The position numbers and the translations under genes are program-made. The notes below the pieces were generated by a model that worked only from the letters and a program-made list of their open reading frames with translations, ran no database searches and was not told the origin of the DNA. From Hyphomicrobiales bacterium (GTDB lineage: Bacteria > Pseudomonadota > Alphaproteobacteria > Rhizobiales > Aestuariivirgaceae): DNA of 17,162 nt. This document shows, one piece after another, positions 8,400-15,828 of this stretch. Numbering within the stretch: the first letter of the stretch is position 1; every line of letters starts with the position of its first letter. The stretch is taken from assembly GCA_025356765.1 (NCBI GenBank), contig JANXRO010000279.1, positions 1 through 17,162 on the forward strand. The letters run 5' to 3'.

Positions 8400-9365
8400 T
8401 CACAGATCAAGCGTAATCGCTTGTCCCTTCACACGTGAAACGCAGATCATAATTGTTTTGCCAGACGCTTTATCTTCGGGCTCCAGGAAAATGTCATTGT
8501 GTTCAATGATGCCTTCGCAGCCCAACACCGACGTTTCACACTGCCCACAAGCGCCCCCGCGGCAGAGATAAGGTGCATCAATGCCCGCTGCCTCAACGGC
8601 TTCGAGAATGGATTGATGCGTTCCCACTGTGATGGTTTTTTTGGAACGTTTCAGTTCTGCTTTGAATATGTCACCAGGCAGTGGTGCAAGAAATCGTTCT
8701 GAATGCAAGTTTTGTTTGGGCCAGCCCAGTGCCGTGGCTTTGTTCAGCACGCCGTCAATCATGCCCGATGGCCCGCACACGTAAAGATGCGTGCCAAGCG
8801 GCTGATTGGCAAGTATGGCATCTGTTGGGATAAACAGTTTTTCAACATCGAAGTAAATTTTTACGCGGTGAGCGGCATAGCGCTGCTGCAATTCTTGCCA
8901 GTAAGCGCCGTGTTTGCGATCACGCATGGCATAATGAAGTTCGAAGTTAGAACTTTCACGGGTCATCTGATCCATCATTGCCATGAAGGGCGTTATTCCA
9001 ATGCCGCCCGCCATGAAGATATGTTTGCGGCCGCGCACATCGCAGGGAAATAAATTCAATGGCTGACTTATGGTAAGCTTGTCGCCCACGTTCAGTTTTT
9101 CATGCAGAAAAGCTGAGCCACCGCGTGATTTCTCAACCTGCAACACCGAGATTTCATAGGCTGTTTGATCTGTTGGTGAAGACATCAGTGAATAGGGATT
9201 GCGGCGCAAAAGATCGCCGTCAAGCATGGAAACTACAATATGTGCGCCACCTGAAAATACGGGCAGGGGCAGGCCATCAACGCGCACAAGCCGGAAACGC
9301 TTCACCTTTTCGGCAACTTGTATGATTGCCGCCACCTGCACAGCCATATCTGTGTTGATGCTCAT
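8400..9365 (-). CDS. dmmB: Dimethylamine monooxygenase reductase subunit (flavin, NAD(P)H, 2Fe-2S)
   Basis: 321 residues, the size and domain order of phthalate-dioxygenase-type reductases. A flavin-binding barrel with RNPYS (55-59) comes first, then the NAD(P) domain with GGIGITPF (120-127) and YVCGPSGM (195-202), then a C-terminal plant-type ferredoxin with Cys268-x4-Cys273-x2-Cys276 and Cys308. It would pass electrons from NAD(P)H through flavin and the iron-sulfur centre to the heme subunit. The start overlaps the end of the preceding gene by four bases (ATGA), so translation is coupled. Out of context it would be called a vanillate O-demethylase-like oxidoreductase; the dmm neighbours decide the assignment. 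Confidence 0.9.
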   Translation of the reverse strand: MSINTDMAVQVAAIIQVAEKVKRFRLVRVDGLPLPVFSGGAHIVVSMLDGDLLRRNPYSLMSSPTDQTAYEISVLQVEKSRGGSAFLHEKLNVGDKLTISQPLNLFPCDVRGRKHIFMAGGIGITPFMAMMDQMTRESSNFELHYAMRDRKHGAYWQELQQRYAAHRVKIYFDVEKLFIPTDAILANQPLGTHLYVCGPSGMIDGVLNKATALGWPKQNLHSERFLAPLPGDIFKAELKRSKKTITVGTHQSILEAVEAAGIDAPYLCRGGACGQCETSVLGCEGIIEHNDIFLEPEDKASGKTIMICVSRVKGQAITLDL

Positions 9366-9937
9366 GGAAACATCACCACAGGTGCGGGCGCTGTGCCTGG
9401 TTGTTCAGCGTCAATGCACACCCCCTGAAATGCCGCAAGGCGGCGCGAATAATGATCGCGCACCAATAAATTCAAACCGCAGTGCGCGCATGTGAAAGGG
9501 CTGGTTTTCACGTCATCTGTGATGCCCTTGCAATGCACGCACTGCACGCGCCGCGCCGTGGAGCCGCGGTGTTCGGTTCGGATGGAGTTGAAATCAATAT
9601 TCTGATCCAGCGCAATTTTCATGGCTTGGCCGATAAAGCCCTCAGTGCCTGATAAATACAATCGCGTGCCCATTTTTGCATTAATAAGATTAACGTTAAG
9701 GCGGTTGAGCAAAACCGGAATGGTGGGCGCAGACCACATATATTCAGCCTTCACATCAGGCAATTTTCCCACACAGAGAATATCAGATGTTTCCAGAAAC
9801 TGAGCGCCAACAGCCTTCACTTGATCAAGCAGCGCTTCAATGCCTTCGCCTTCCAGCGCGAAAAGATGACGCCGCGCCTGCAGATCAATGGCAAGGCCCG
9901 TATAAACTGGCCGGCTTTTAATACCTTGAACCAACAT
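9362..9937 (-). CDS. dmmA: Dimethylamine monooxygenase small subunit, DmmA-like, zinc-ribbon type
   Basis: 191 residues with an ATG at 9937 that overlaps the dmmD stop by one base (TGATG). The N-terminal 130 residues form an alpha/beta region; the LYLSGTEGFIGQA segment (93-105) lines up with the YVCGPSGMIDGV segment of the reductase next door. The C-terminus has CVHC (133-136) and CAHC (150-153), a four-cysteine zinc-ribbon or rubredoxin-like knuckle, then VRDHYSRRLAAFQGV, which I recognise from the DmmA-like C-terminal domain. It is an accessory subunit of DmmABC, possibly a scaffold or electron-transfer partner between reductase and heme subunit. Its exact job is inferred. Confidence 0.82.
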   Translation of the reverse strand: MLVQGIKSRPVYTGLAIDLQARRHLFALEGEGIEALLDQVKAVGAQFLETSDILCVGKLPDVKAEYMWSAPTIPVLLNRLNVNLINAKMGTRLYLSGTEGFIGQAMKIALDQNIDFNSIRTEHRGSTARRVQCVHCKGITDDVKTSPFTCAHCGLNLLVRDHYSRRLAAFQGVCIDAEQPGTAPAPVVMFP

Positions 9938-11070
9938 CAGCCAACCGCCGTGCGCTTCTTTTTTTCAGGATCATCAAACGTAATCGTATGGGCAATCGCT
10001 TTGGCCTTCAGGTTTTTGCCACGCACTTCAAGCTTGGTGCCTTGCACAGCGCAATCAACATTCATGCGGGCAATCGCCATGCTTTTTTTGGTCAATTTGG
10101 AATAGCATGGGCAGGTGATAACGCCGACCTTCTTGTCTCCGGCATAAATCTCGTCGCCCAGATCTGCAGGGCCATCGGCCTCAACCAAAAGCCCAAAGAT
10201 TTTAAATCGCTCTTTGCCTTTCAAGCGCTTGTGTTCTTCGGCACCACGAAAGCCGGTTTTATTTGGGCTGACGGTGAAATCAAGGCCCAATTCCCAAAGT
10301 GAATCGCCTGGCGGTTGATCAGCGAAAGGATACATTTGCGAATTGTCATAGGGATAAAACAGCAAATAACTTTCAACGCGCAGCATATCCAGAACACTGA
10401 AGCACACGGGGATGATGCCCATGTCTTTGCCCTCAACCAAAATGCGATCCCACACCATGCCCGCATCTTGGCCGCGCACGAAAATCTCATAACCGCGCTC
10501 ACCGGTGTATCCCGTGCGCGATATCATTACCGGCGCACCAAAAAGAGTGGTTTGCAAGTGATGAAAATATTTCAAATCGCGAATGCCGGGCACATATTTA
10601 GCCAGATATTCAACCGCCAACGGCCCTTGCAGAGAAAGATCATGTAAATCATCATCAAACAAAATTGCGCAATTGCGGCCGGTGGCTTGCTTCACTAATT
10701 CTTCATGGGCCGAACCTGATCCATGCACCAACATCCAAGAATTTGGCCCCGTTCGATAAACGATGCAATCATCGGTGAACATGCCACGATCATTCAACAT
10801 GCAGGCATAGACCGAGCGGCCAGGATAGATCTTTGTCATGTCGCGCGTGGTGCAATATTCCAGAACATTGATGGCGTGCGGGCCAACCAGATGAACTTTC
10901 TTCAGGCCAGATACATCCATCAAGCCAGCCTTGGTGCGAACCGCAATGTGTTCTTGATAAATATCTTTATCATAAGTCCACGCGGTGCCCATGCCGCTCC
11001 AGTCTTCCAGTTTTGAACCCAAGGCGCGGTGGCGATCACCGAGAACTGAAAATCTCCAAGACAATGGCAT
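9937..11070 (-). CDS. dmmD: GcvT-like tetrahydrofolate-dependent aminomethyltransferase of the dmm operon
   Basis: 377 residues, the length of a stand-alone glycine-cleavage T-type protein. The ATG at 11070 follows AGGAAG. Signatures are FTDDCIVYR (98-106, with the conserved aspartate), SLQGP (146-150), SRTGYTGERGYEI (184-196) and MLRVESYLL (229-237), all placed as in folate-binding T-proteins. It heads a tight operon with dmmA, dmmB, dmmC and tmm, with no gcvH or gcvP, so glycine cleavage is unlikely. By context it takes formaldehyde released from dimethylamine onto tetrahydrofolate. It resembles the C-terminal half of Tdm more than I would expect of a housekeeping T-protein (compare its YCTTRDMTKI with YCMTRDIKKL in Tdm). 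The one-carbon capture role is inferred. Confidence 0.87.
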   Translation of the reverse strand: MPLSWRFSVLGDRHRALGSKLEDWSGMGTAWTYDKDIYQEHIAVRTKAGLMDVSGLKKVHLVGPHAINVLEYCTTRDMTKIYPGRSVYACMLNDRGMFTDDCIVYRTGPNSWMLVHGSGSAHEELVKQATGRNCAILFDDDLHDLSLQGPLAVEYLAKYVPGIRDLKYFHHLQTTLFGAPVMISRTGYTGERGYEIFVRGQDAGMVWDRILVEGKDMGIIPVCFSVLDMLRVESYLLFYPYDNSQMYPFADQPPGDSLWELGLDFTVSPNKTGFRGAEEHKRLKGKERFKIFGLLVEADGPADLGDEIYAGDKKVGVITCPCYSKLTKKSMAIARMNVDCAVQGTKLEVRGKNLKAKAIAHTITFDDPEKKKRTAVG

Positions 11071-11166
11071 CGTATGCTTCCTTTGCGTATTTCCTGTGCA
11101 GAAACAATTGTTCCCACTGTAGCGAAGATTTTAGCAGACACAAGATGCCTGTGCACAATCACACAG
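11071..11166 (-). promoter_or_regulatory. Presumed dmmDABC-tmm promoter region with palindromes
   Basis: Upstream of dmmD there is a perfect 10-base palindrome AACAATTGTT (11103-11112), extending to 14 bases with one mismatch, 32 bases before the start codon. Read on the minus strand, TAAAAT (11133 to 11128) could be a -10 box, but no good -35 lies at the right distance. A second dyad CTGTG-N8-CACAG spans 11149-11166. These are candidate operator sites for the methylamine operon. The palindromes are directly visible; their role is inferred. Confidence 0.4.
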
Positions 11167-11829
11167 ATTTTCATCTATTTTCCAATTGGCTGCCAATCCG
11201 CCGGCTTTAAGACCACTGCATGAACACCGCAGCGCCCTTGCTGCGAGCGGATACTGTTCGTCGTTGCGCCCATGATGGACGGGAATGACAATTCAAGGAA
11301 ATCATTGGGTTAGAAAACCCCGCATGCGCGGCATGTGCAGTAGCGCACACACCAAAAAAGGCAATTTCAAAAAGCGTCGATGGCAAGAACAAGACGCGTT
11401 CCAATCTGCACGCCACTTGGCAGAACTCAATTGCCGTAAATCATTGAAGCCAAAATTAAGCAGCACGCTCCAAAGTCATCAGGTCATCAAGATAACTTAG
11501 TATTCGTCGGAACCCGTTGAGGATCCAGTTCTCGCCAGAGCTAATCTGAAGCCAACCCTTGGCACGTAATTGCGAAAACCCAGAAGTTGTTCTTGGCTGC
11601 TGATACGGGCTGGCCCACCGCAATTTGCCGCGAATTGTCATATTTTCTCTGCATTCTCCCTGTTAGCAGGGAAATCGGAGAAGAGACAGGTTCGCTGAAG
11701 ACTGCGTCCAACACCAATAAGCTTTACGAATGTCACAGTTTTGTGAAAGCGCGTCTTTTGGCGCTGATAATGACGCAGGGGGTCTTGTTCCCCCTCGCGC
11801 CAAACGGGCCAGTGTTCTAAGAACAGCCC
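11167..11829. other. Long non-coding gap with possible repeat remnants
   Basis: No frame here gives a protein I recognise. Short open frames exist (11207-11416 minus, 11456-11641 minus, 11587-11820 plus), but they lack ribosome sites and read like the low-complexity hypothetical frames that come from dispersed intergenic repeats. Visible structures are the stems CGCAGC/GCTGCG (11228-11245), TCCCTG/CAGGGA (11657-11672) and a GGGGG/CCCCC stem near the right end. I see no tRNA, intact transposase or terminal inverted repeats. It may be a decayed mobile insertion that separates the methylamine block from the rest. Confidence 0.4.
11774..11799. other. GC-rich hairpin upstream of flavin reductase gene
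   Basis: AGGGGG (11777-11782) pairs perfectly with CCCCCT (11790-11795) around a 7-base loop, and CGC on the left can extend the stem to GCG on the right across one bulged base. It ends about 30 bases before the flavin reductase start. No T tract follows on either side, so it is not a normal intrinsic terminator. It could be a leader hairpin or repeat debris. Confidence 0.45.
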
Positions 11830-12369
11830 ATGGAAACAGTTTCAACACAAGATTTCGTGCAGGCAATGGGCCAACACGTGTCATCGGTTTGTATCATAAC
11901 AACAACCCTGAACGGTGAACGCTTTGGCTTAACGGCAACCGCTGTCAATTCCATTTGCGCTACCCCTCCAAGGCTTCTGGTCTGCGTCAACACCTCTGGT
12001 TCAACCCATGCAAAAATTTTGGCCGCAGGCGTTTTGTGCGTCAATGTTCTGGCGGAAGGGCATGACGAAATTGCCAAGGCCTTCGCCGGACTTTTGGGCA
12101 AAGATTTTGACAAATTTTCCATTGGCACTTGGACAAAACTCAAAACGCAAAGCCCTGTATTGAACGAAACAACCGCTGTTTTTGATTGTCACATCGCTGA
12201 AACCATCAAACAGTTCACGCATACAATTTTCATCTGCGAGGTTGTAGCCACGCGCGTTACTAAGAACACTGCGCCATTGCTGTATGGCAATCAAAAATTT
12301 CGCCATTTGCGAAAAATTGAAGCGCCCAAATCAAATACACCCGAAGTGGATGACACGCTGCAATATTAG
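11830..12369 (+). CDS. Flavin reductase-like protein (FMN-binding split barrel, HpaC/RutF type)
   Basis: 179 residues. The FMN split-barrel pattern is clear: an N-terminal helix (FVQAMGQHVSSVCIITT), then GLTATAVNSICATPPRLLVCVN and STH (33-60), which form the flavin-phosphate site. Such proteins reduce FMN or FAD with NAD(P)H for a partner monooxygenase or act as stand-alone reductases. The ATG at 11830 has no strong ribosome site (only AAGAAC upstream), so translation may be weak or the start context unusual. It is alone in its transcript, convergent with the UxaA-type gene 21 bases away, and divergent from dmm across the long gap. No two-component monooxygenase partner is in the window. Tmm holds its own flavin and DmmC has DmmB, so its partner is unknown. 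Confidence 0.85.
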   Translation: METVSTQDFVQAMGQHVSSVCIITTTLNGERFGLTATAVNSICATPPRLLVCVNTSGSTHAKILAAGVLCVNVLAEGHDEIAKAFAGLLGKDFDKFSIGTWTKLKTQSPVLNETTAVFDCHIAETIKQFTHTIFICEVVATRVTKNTAPLLYGNQKFRHLRKIEAPKSNTPEVDDTLQY

Positions 12370-12390
12370 TTTAACGAACGGTCAACAAGC

Positions 12391-13917
12391 TCACATCACA
12401 GCGCCAACTTGCCAAGGCACATATTCATTGTCGCCATAACCCAATGCCTCAGACCTTGATTGTTCACCAGAAGCCACAGCCAAAATTTTCGCAAAAATTT
12501 CTTTGCCTTTGTCGACCAGCGAAACACCGTCAAGAATATCGCCGCAGTTAATATCCATGTCATCAATCATGCGATGATAAATATCTGAATTTGTGGCAAG
12601 CTTGATGGAAGGCACTGGCTTGCAGCCATAGGCTGAACCGCGCCCGGTGGTGAAGCAAATAAGATTGGCCCCACCTGCCACTTGGCCTGTGGCCGAAACC
12701 GGGTCATAGCCTGGTGTATCCATGAACACAAAACCTTTTGCATCCACTTTTTCAGCATAGCCATAAACGGCTTGCAAGGTGGTTGAACCGCCCTTTGCCG
12801 CCGCACCAAGTGATTTTTCAAGAATGGTGGTGAGGCCGCCCAGCTTGTTGCCAGGCGATGGGTTGTTGTTCAGCTCCATCAAATTGCGTTTGGCATAATC
12901 TTCCCACCATTTGATGATACCCACCAGTTTTTCACCAACATCCAGCGTTGCGGCGCGGCGCGTTAACAAATGTTCAGCACCATAAATTTCTGGTGTCTCA
13001 GATAAAATTGCCGTGCCGCCTTGGCCCACCAACATATCAACAGCAAAACCTAAGGCCGGGTTGGCAGTGATGCCCGAATAGCCGTCAGACCCGCCGCATT
13101 GCAACGCCAGTGTTAATTCTGAAACCGGGCAAGCCACACGTTTGACAGCATTCACAAAAGGCAACATTTCAGCGATGGCAGCAACACCAGCCGCAACAGT
13201 TTTGCGCGTGCCGCCCGTTTCTTGAATTGTCATACTGCGAAATGTATCGCTTTCAGTAACGCCGTAAGCTTGTTTGAACTTCGGAATTTGAAAGCCTTCG
13301 CAACCAAGCCCAACCATCAACACGCCACCCATATTGGGGTTGGTGGCATAGCCCCACGCGGTGCGTTTCAAAATATCAAATATAGCGCCGCGATAATCAA
13401 CCACGCAGCCATTGTCCATTTTAAGGGCCACCACGCCATCAACATTGGGATAATCTTTCAACATGCCAGAACGGCGCACTTCTTCTGCGATGAAGCCAAC
13501 AACGGTGGCAGAACAATTCACTGATGTCATAATGCCAATATAATTGCGCGTGCCAACTTTTCCATTGGCGCGGCGATAGCCTTGAAATGTGGCTTGCTGT
13601 TCGAGCGGCAAAACGGGTTCAGCCTTTGCGTCTTGGGCAAAGGCATAATCGCGCGCAAAATCATGCATGATAACATTATGTTCATGCACCCATTCACCCG
13701 CCGCAATATCTTTTGAAGCAAAACCAATAATCTGACCAAATTTGCGGATGGGCGCATCTTTTGCAATGAATTGCGTGGCCATTTTGTGGCCCCTCATAAT
13801 TTTATCCAGCGCCACGGCTTCCGCTGTGGTTGCACCCTTGGCTACTGCATCAACCGCCACAACAATATTGTCGGCAGAATTCAAGCGCACCATACGGGGC
13901 ATTTTCAAATCAGACAT
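12391..13917 (-). CDS. UxaA/GarD-family sugar-acid dehydratase (altronate dehydratase type)
   Basis: 508 residues, full length for fused altronate dehydratases; ATG at 13917 after AAAAGG. An N-terminal SAF domain (about 13-86) carries GHK (43-45) and VHEHNV (77-82). The main domain begins at VGTRNY (121-126) and holds NCS (134-136), DNGC (160-163), GLGCEG (195-200) and QCGGSDGYSGITANPALG (265-282). Cys135, Cys163, Cys198 and Cys266 are the conserved cysteines that may hold a metal or cluster. The C-terminus ends in PWQVGAVM, usual for the family. The family dehydrates aldonates or aldarates (altronate, galactarate) to 2-keto-3-deoxy acids. It diverges from aldose dehydrogenase and fuconolactonase-like genes, so its substrate here may be L-fuconate or a related aldonate rather than altronate. 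No uronate isomerase or altronate dehydrogenase is nearby. Confidence 0.9.
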   Translation of the reverse strand: MSDLKMPRMVRLNSADNIVVAVDAVAKGATTAEAVALDKIMRGHKMATQFIAKDAPIRKFGQIIGFASKDIAAGEWVHEHNVIMHDFARDYAFAQDAKAEPVLPLEQQATFQGYRRANGKVGTRNYIGIMTSVNCSATVVGFIAEEVRRSGMLKDYPNVDGVVALKMDNGCVVDYRGAIFDILKRTAWGYATNPNMGGVLMVGLGCEGFQIPKFKQAYGVTESDTFRSMTIQETGGTRKTVAAGVAAIAEMLPFVNAVKRVACPVSELTLALQCGGSDGYSGITANPALGFAVDMLVGQGGTAILSETPEIYGAEHLLTRRAATLDVGEKLVGIIKWWEDYAKRNLMELNNNPSPGNKLGGLTTILEKSLGAAAKGGSTTLQAVYGYAEKVDAKGFVFMDTPGYDPVSATGQVAGGANLICFTTGRGSAYGCKPVPSIKLATNSDIYHRMIDDMDINCGDILDGVSLVDKGKEIFAKILAVASGEQSRSEALGYGDNEYVPWQVGAVM

Positions 13918-13980
13918 GCGAAAACCTTTTCATTTGCTCTTATCAACGTTATCATGTTTTTCACAATGGAGAAATTAAAG
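13918..13980. promoter_or_regulatory. Divergent promoter region of the sugar-acid genes
   Basis: Only 63 bases separate the dehydratase start from the aldo/keto reductase start, so both promoters and any operator overlap here. A central palindrome AACGTT (13946-13951) lies in an AT-rich stretch. The plus-strand ribosome site GGAG is at 13968-13971, 9 bases before the ATG. Co-regulation is inferred from the layout; no regulator gene is present. Confidence 0.4.
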
Positions 13981-15006
13981 ATGAAGAAGCGTCTGTTTAA
14001 AACGCCGTCGGGAGCAGAAATAAGTTTTACAAACTTGGGTTTTGGGTCTGCCCCCTTGGGCAATCTTTACCACGCGGTCACAGAAGTTGCCGCCCAAAAA
14101 ACCTTTGAAGCAGCCTGGGCCGCAGGCGTGCGTTATTATGATACAGCACCGCTTTATGGTTTGGGCCTTGCAGAAACGCGGATGAATCATTTTCTGCGCG
14201 GAAAAAAACGTAAAGATTATGTTGTCTCAACCAAAATTGGCCGTTTGATGCAGGTGTGTGCTCCCGAAGAAAGAACGGGCCAAGGTAAGTTTTTTGAAAC
14301 ACCAACACGAAAAGAAGTGTTTGATTACACCTATGATGGCGTGATGCGTTCGCTTGATTTTTCGCTTGAGCGTTTAGGCTTAGACTATGTGGATATGCTT
14401 TTTGTGCATGATGTTGATGTGTTCAGCCATGGCTCTATTGAAGCCCGCGATCACCACATTAAAACACTGATGGGCAGCGGCTATAAAGCCTTGTTGAAAT
14501 TGCGCGAACAGGGCGTGATCAAAGCTTTCGGGGCCGGGGTGAATGAATGGCAAGCCTGCCAAATTTTGGCCGAACAGGGCGACTTTGATATTTTCCTTTT
14601 GGCGGGCCGTTATACATTGTTGGAACAGGAAGCTTTGAACAGCTTTTTGCCTTTGTGTGAACAGCGCGGAATTGGCATTGTGTTGGGCGGGCCTTATAAT
14701 TCTGGCATTTTGGCCACGGGTGCAAAGCCTGGTGCTAAGTTCAATTATGATCCAGCACCGCAAGCCATTTTGGATAAGGTGAAAAAAATTGAAGCTGTTT
14801 GTCGCAAACACAAGGTGAAGCTTTCCAATGCCGCATTGCAATTTCCGTTAACGCATCCTTGTGTGGTCAGCGTAGTGCCCGGCGGTGCCAGCGCCAAAGA
14901 AGCGACACTGAATGCTGAAGCCATGAAGGTGAAATTGCCCAAAGCCTTGTGGCGTGATCTGAAGGCTCAGGGCCTGTTGAATGAAAAAGCACCCGTGCCG
15001 AAATGA
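13981..15006 (+). CDS. Aldo/keto reductase, L-fucose / D-threo-aldose 1-dehydrogenase type
   Basis: 341 residues from the ATG at 13981, chosen for the GGAG 9 bases upstream and because MKKRLFKTPSG is a normal beginning. The ATG at 13966 would add five residues but would use up that site, and the long extension from 13771 runs through the dehydratase gene and is spurious. The aldo/keto reductase tetrad is visible: Asp54, Tyr59 (DTAPLYG), Lys85 (STKIGR) and His143 (FVHDVD). The APLGNLY start and the VVPGG end are typical of D-threo-aldose 1-dehydrogenases, which oxidise L-fucose, D-arabinose or L-galactose to the lactone with NAD(P)+. The stop overlaps the start of the lactonase-like gene by four bases, consistent with sequential steps. 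Confidence 0.88.
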   Translation: MKKRLFKTPSGAEISFTNLGFGSAPLGNLYHAVTEVAAQKTFEAAWAAGVRYYDTAPLYGLGLAETRMNHFLRGKKRKDYVVSTKIGRLMQVCAPEERTGQGKFFETPTRKEVFDYTYDGVMRSLDFSLERLGLDYVDMLFVHDVDVFSHGSIEARDHHIKTLMGSGYKALLKLREQGVIKAFGAGVNEWQACQILAEQGDFDIFLLAGRYTLLEQEALNSFLPLCEQRGIGIVLGGPYNSGILATGAKPGAKFNYDPAPQAILDKVKKIEAVCRKHKVKLSNAALQFPLTHPCVVSVVPGGASAKEATLNAEAMKVKLPKALWRDLKAQGLLNEKAPVPK

Positions 15007-15815
15007 TCATCGATTCGCACCATCATTTCTGGAACCCCAGCAGAGATGATTATAAATGGATGGCACAAAAACCCACCTTGCAGCGCAATTATTTACCGCA
15101 AGATTTTGTCGCCATTAAAGCCCAATCTGGAATTGATAAAACCGTGTTGGTGCAAGCGGCAGACACCATTGCGGAAACTGAATATATTTTGGGTTTGGCC
15201 GATGCCACAGACGACGTGGCAAAAATTGTGGGTTGGATTGATTTTGAGAACAAGGCCGATTTGCAACACTTAAAACGACTTGCCAAACACCCCAAATTTT
15301 CGGGCGTTAGACCGATGATCCAAGATATTCCAGATGCAGAATGGATGCACCGCAAAGATGTGCAATGGGCTTATGATGCGATTATTGATCTTGATCTTAC
15401 GTTCGATGCTTTAGGTTTTCCCATGCATCTTGATCCATTCTTGAAATTGTTTCAGCGCTATCCAAAAATGCGAACGGTGGTGGATCATTGCATGAAGCCA
15501 GAAATCATAAATGGCGCTTTTGATGATTGGGCCGCCAAAATTAAATTGATTGCGGATGAAACCCCAGCCTTCTGTAAACTTTCTGGCTTGGCAACGGAAG
15601 CGGCACCAGGTTGGTCCACCGCCACGCTGGCCCCCTATATCGCGCACATCTTAAAAGTTTTCGGCCCAGATCGGGTGATGTGGGGGTCCGATTGGCCGGT
15701 GTTAAATTTGAATGGCAATTACCCAAGCTGGCTTCAAACTGCCCAAGCCTGTGTGGGCCAGGCTGATCATGCACAAGTTTTCAGCGGAACAGCCGCCAAG
15801 TTCTACCGGATCTAA
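15003..15815 (+). CDS. L-fuconolactonase-like amidohydrolase (Amidohydrolase_2)
   Basis: 270 residues; the ATGA overlap with the previous gene fixes the start. It is a compact TIM-barrel hydrolase: DSHHHFW at 4-10 gives the metal-site histidines, GVRP at 101-104, DHCMKP at 161-166, and RVMWGSDWPV at 224-233 with the catalytic-type Asp230. This is the COG3618 pattern that includes L-fuconolactonase and L-rhamnono-lactonase. It would hydrolyse the aldonolactone made by the upstream dehydrogenase, giving the acid for the divergent dehydratase. Family assignment is firm; the exact sugar lactone is inferred from the pairing. Confidence 0.88.
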   Translation: MIIDSHHHFWNPSRDDYKWMAQKPTLQRNYLPQDFVAIKAQSGIDKTVLVQAADTIAETEYILGLADATDDVAKIVGWIDFENKADLQHLKRLAKHPKFSGVRPMIQDIPDAEWMHRKDVQWAYDAIIDLDLTFDALGFPMHLDPFLKLFQRYPKMRTVVDHCMKPEIINGAFDDWAAKIKLIADETPAFCKLSGLATEAAPGWSTATLAPYIAHILKVFGPDRVMWGSDWPVLNLNGNYPSWLQTAQACVGQADHAQVFSGTAAKFYRI

Positions 15816-15828
15816 GCTAGCGCTTGCA

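Noticed and set aside
9937..11070. Housekeeping glycine cleavage T protein
   Set aside because: No gcvH or gcvP nearby, tight operon with dmmABC, and closer resemblance to the Tdm folate domain.
11456..11641. Possible transposase remnant or small protein of 61 residues
   Set aside because: No family motif, no ribosome site and no terminal inverted repeats; kept only as part of the unassigned gap.
13771..13980. N-terminal extension of the aldo/keto reductase to 411 residues
   Set aside because: It would read through the start of the divergent dehydratase gene and is low in recognisable sequence; the ATG at 13981 has a proper ribosome site.
15814..15825. Terminator after the fuconolactonase gene (AAGC/GCTT stem)
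   Set aside because: Only four base pairs and no T tract.
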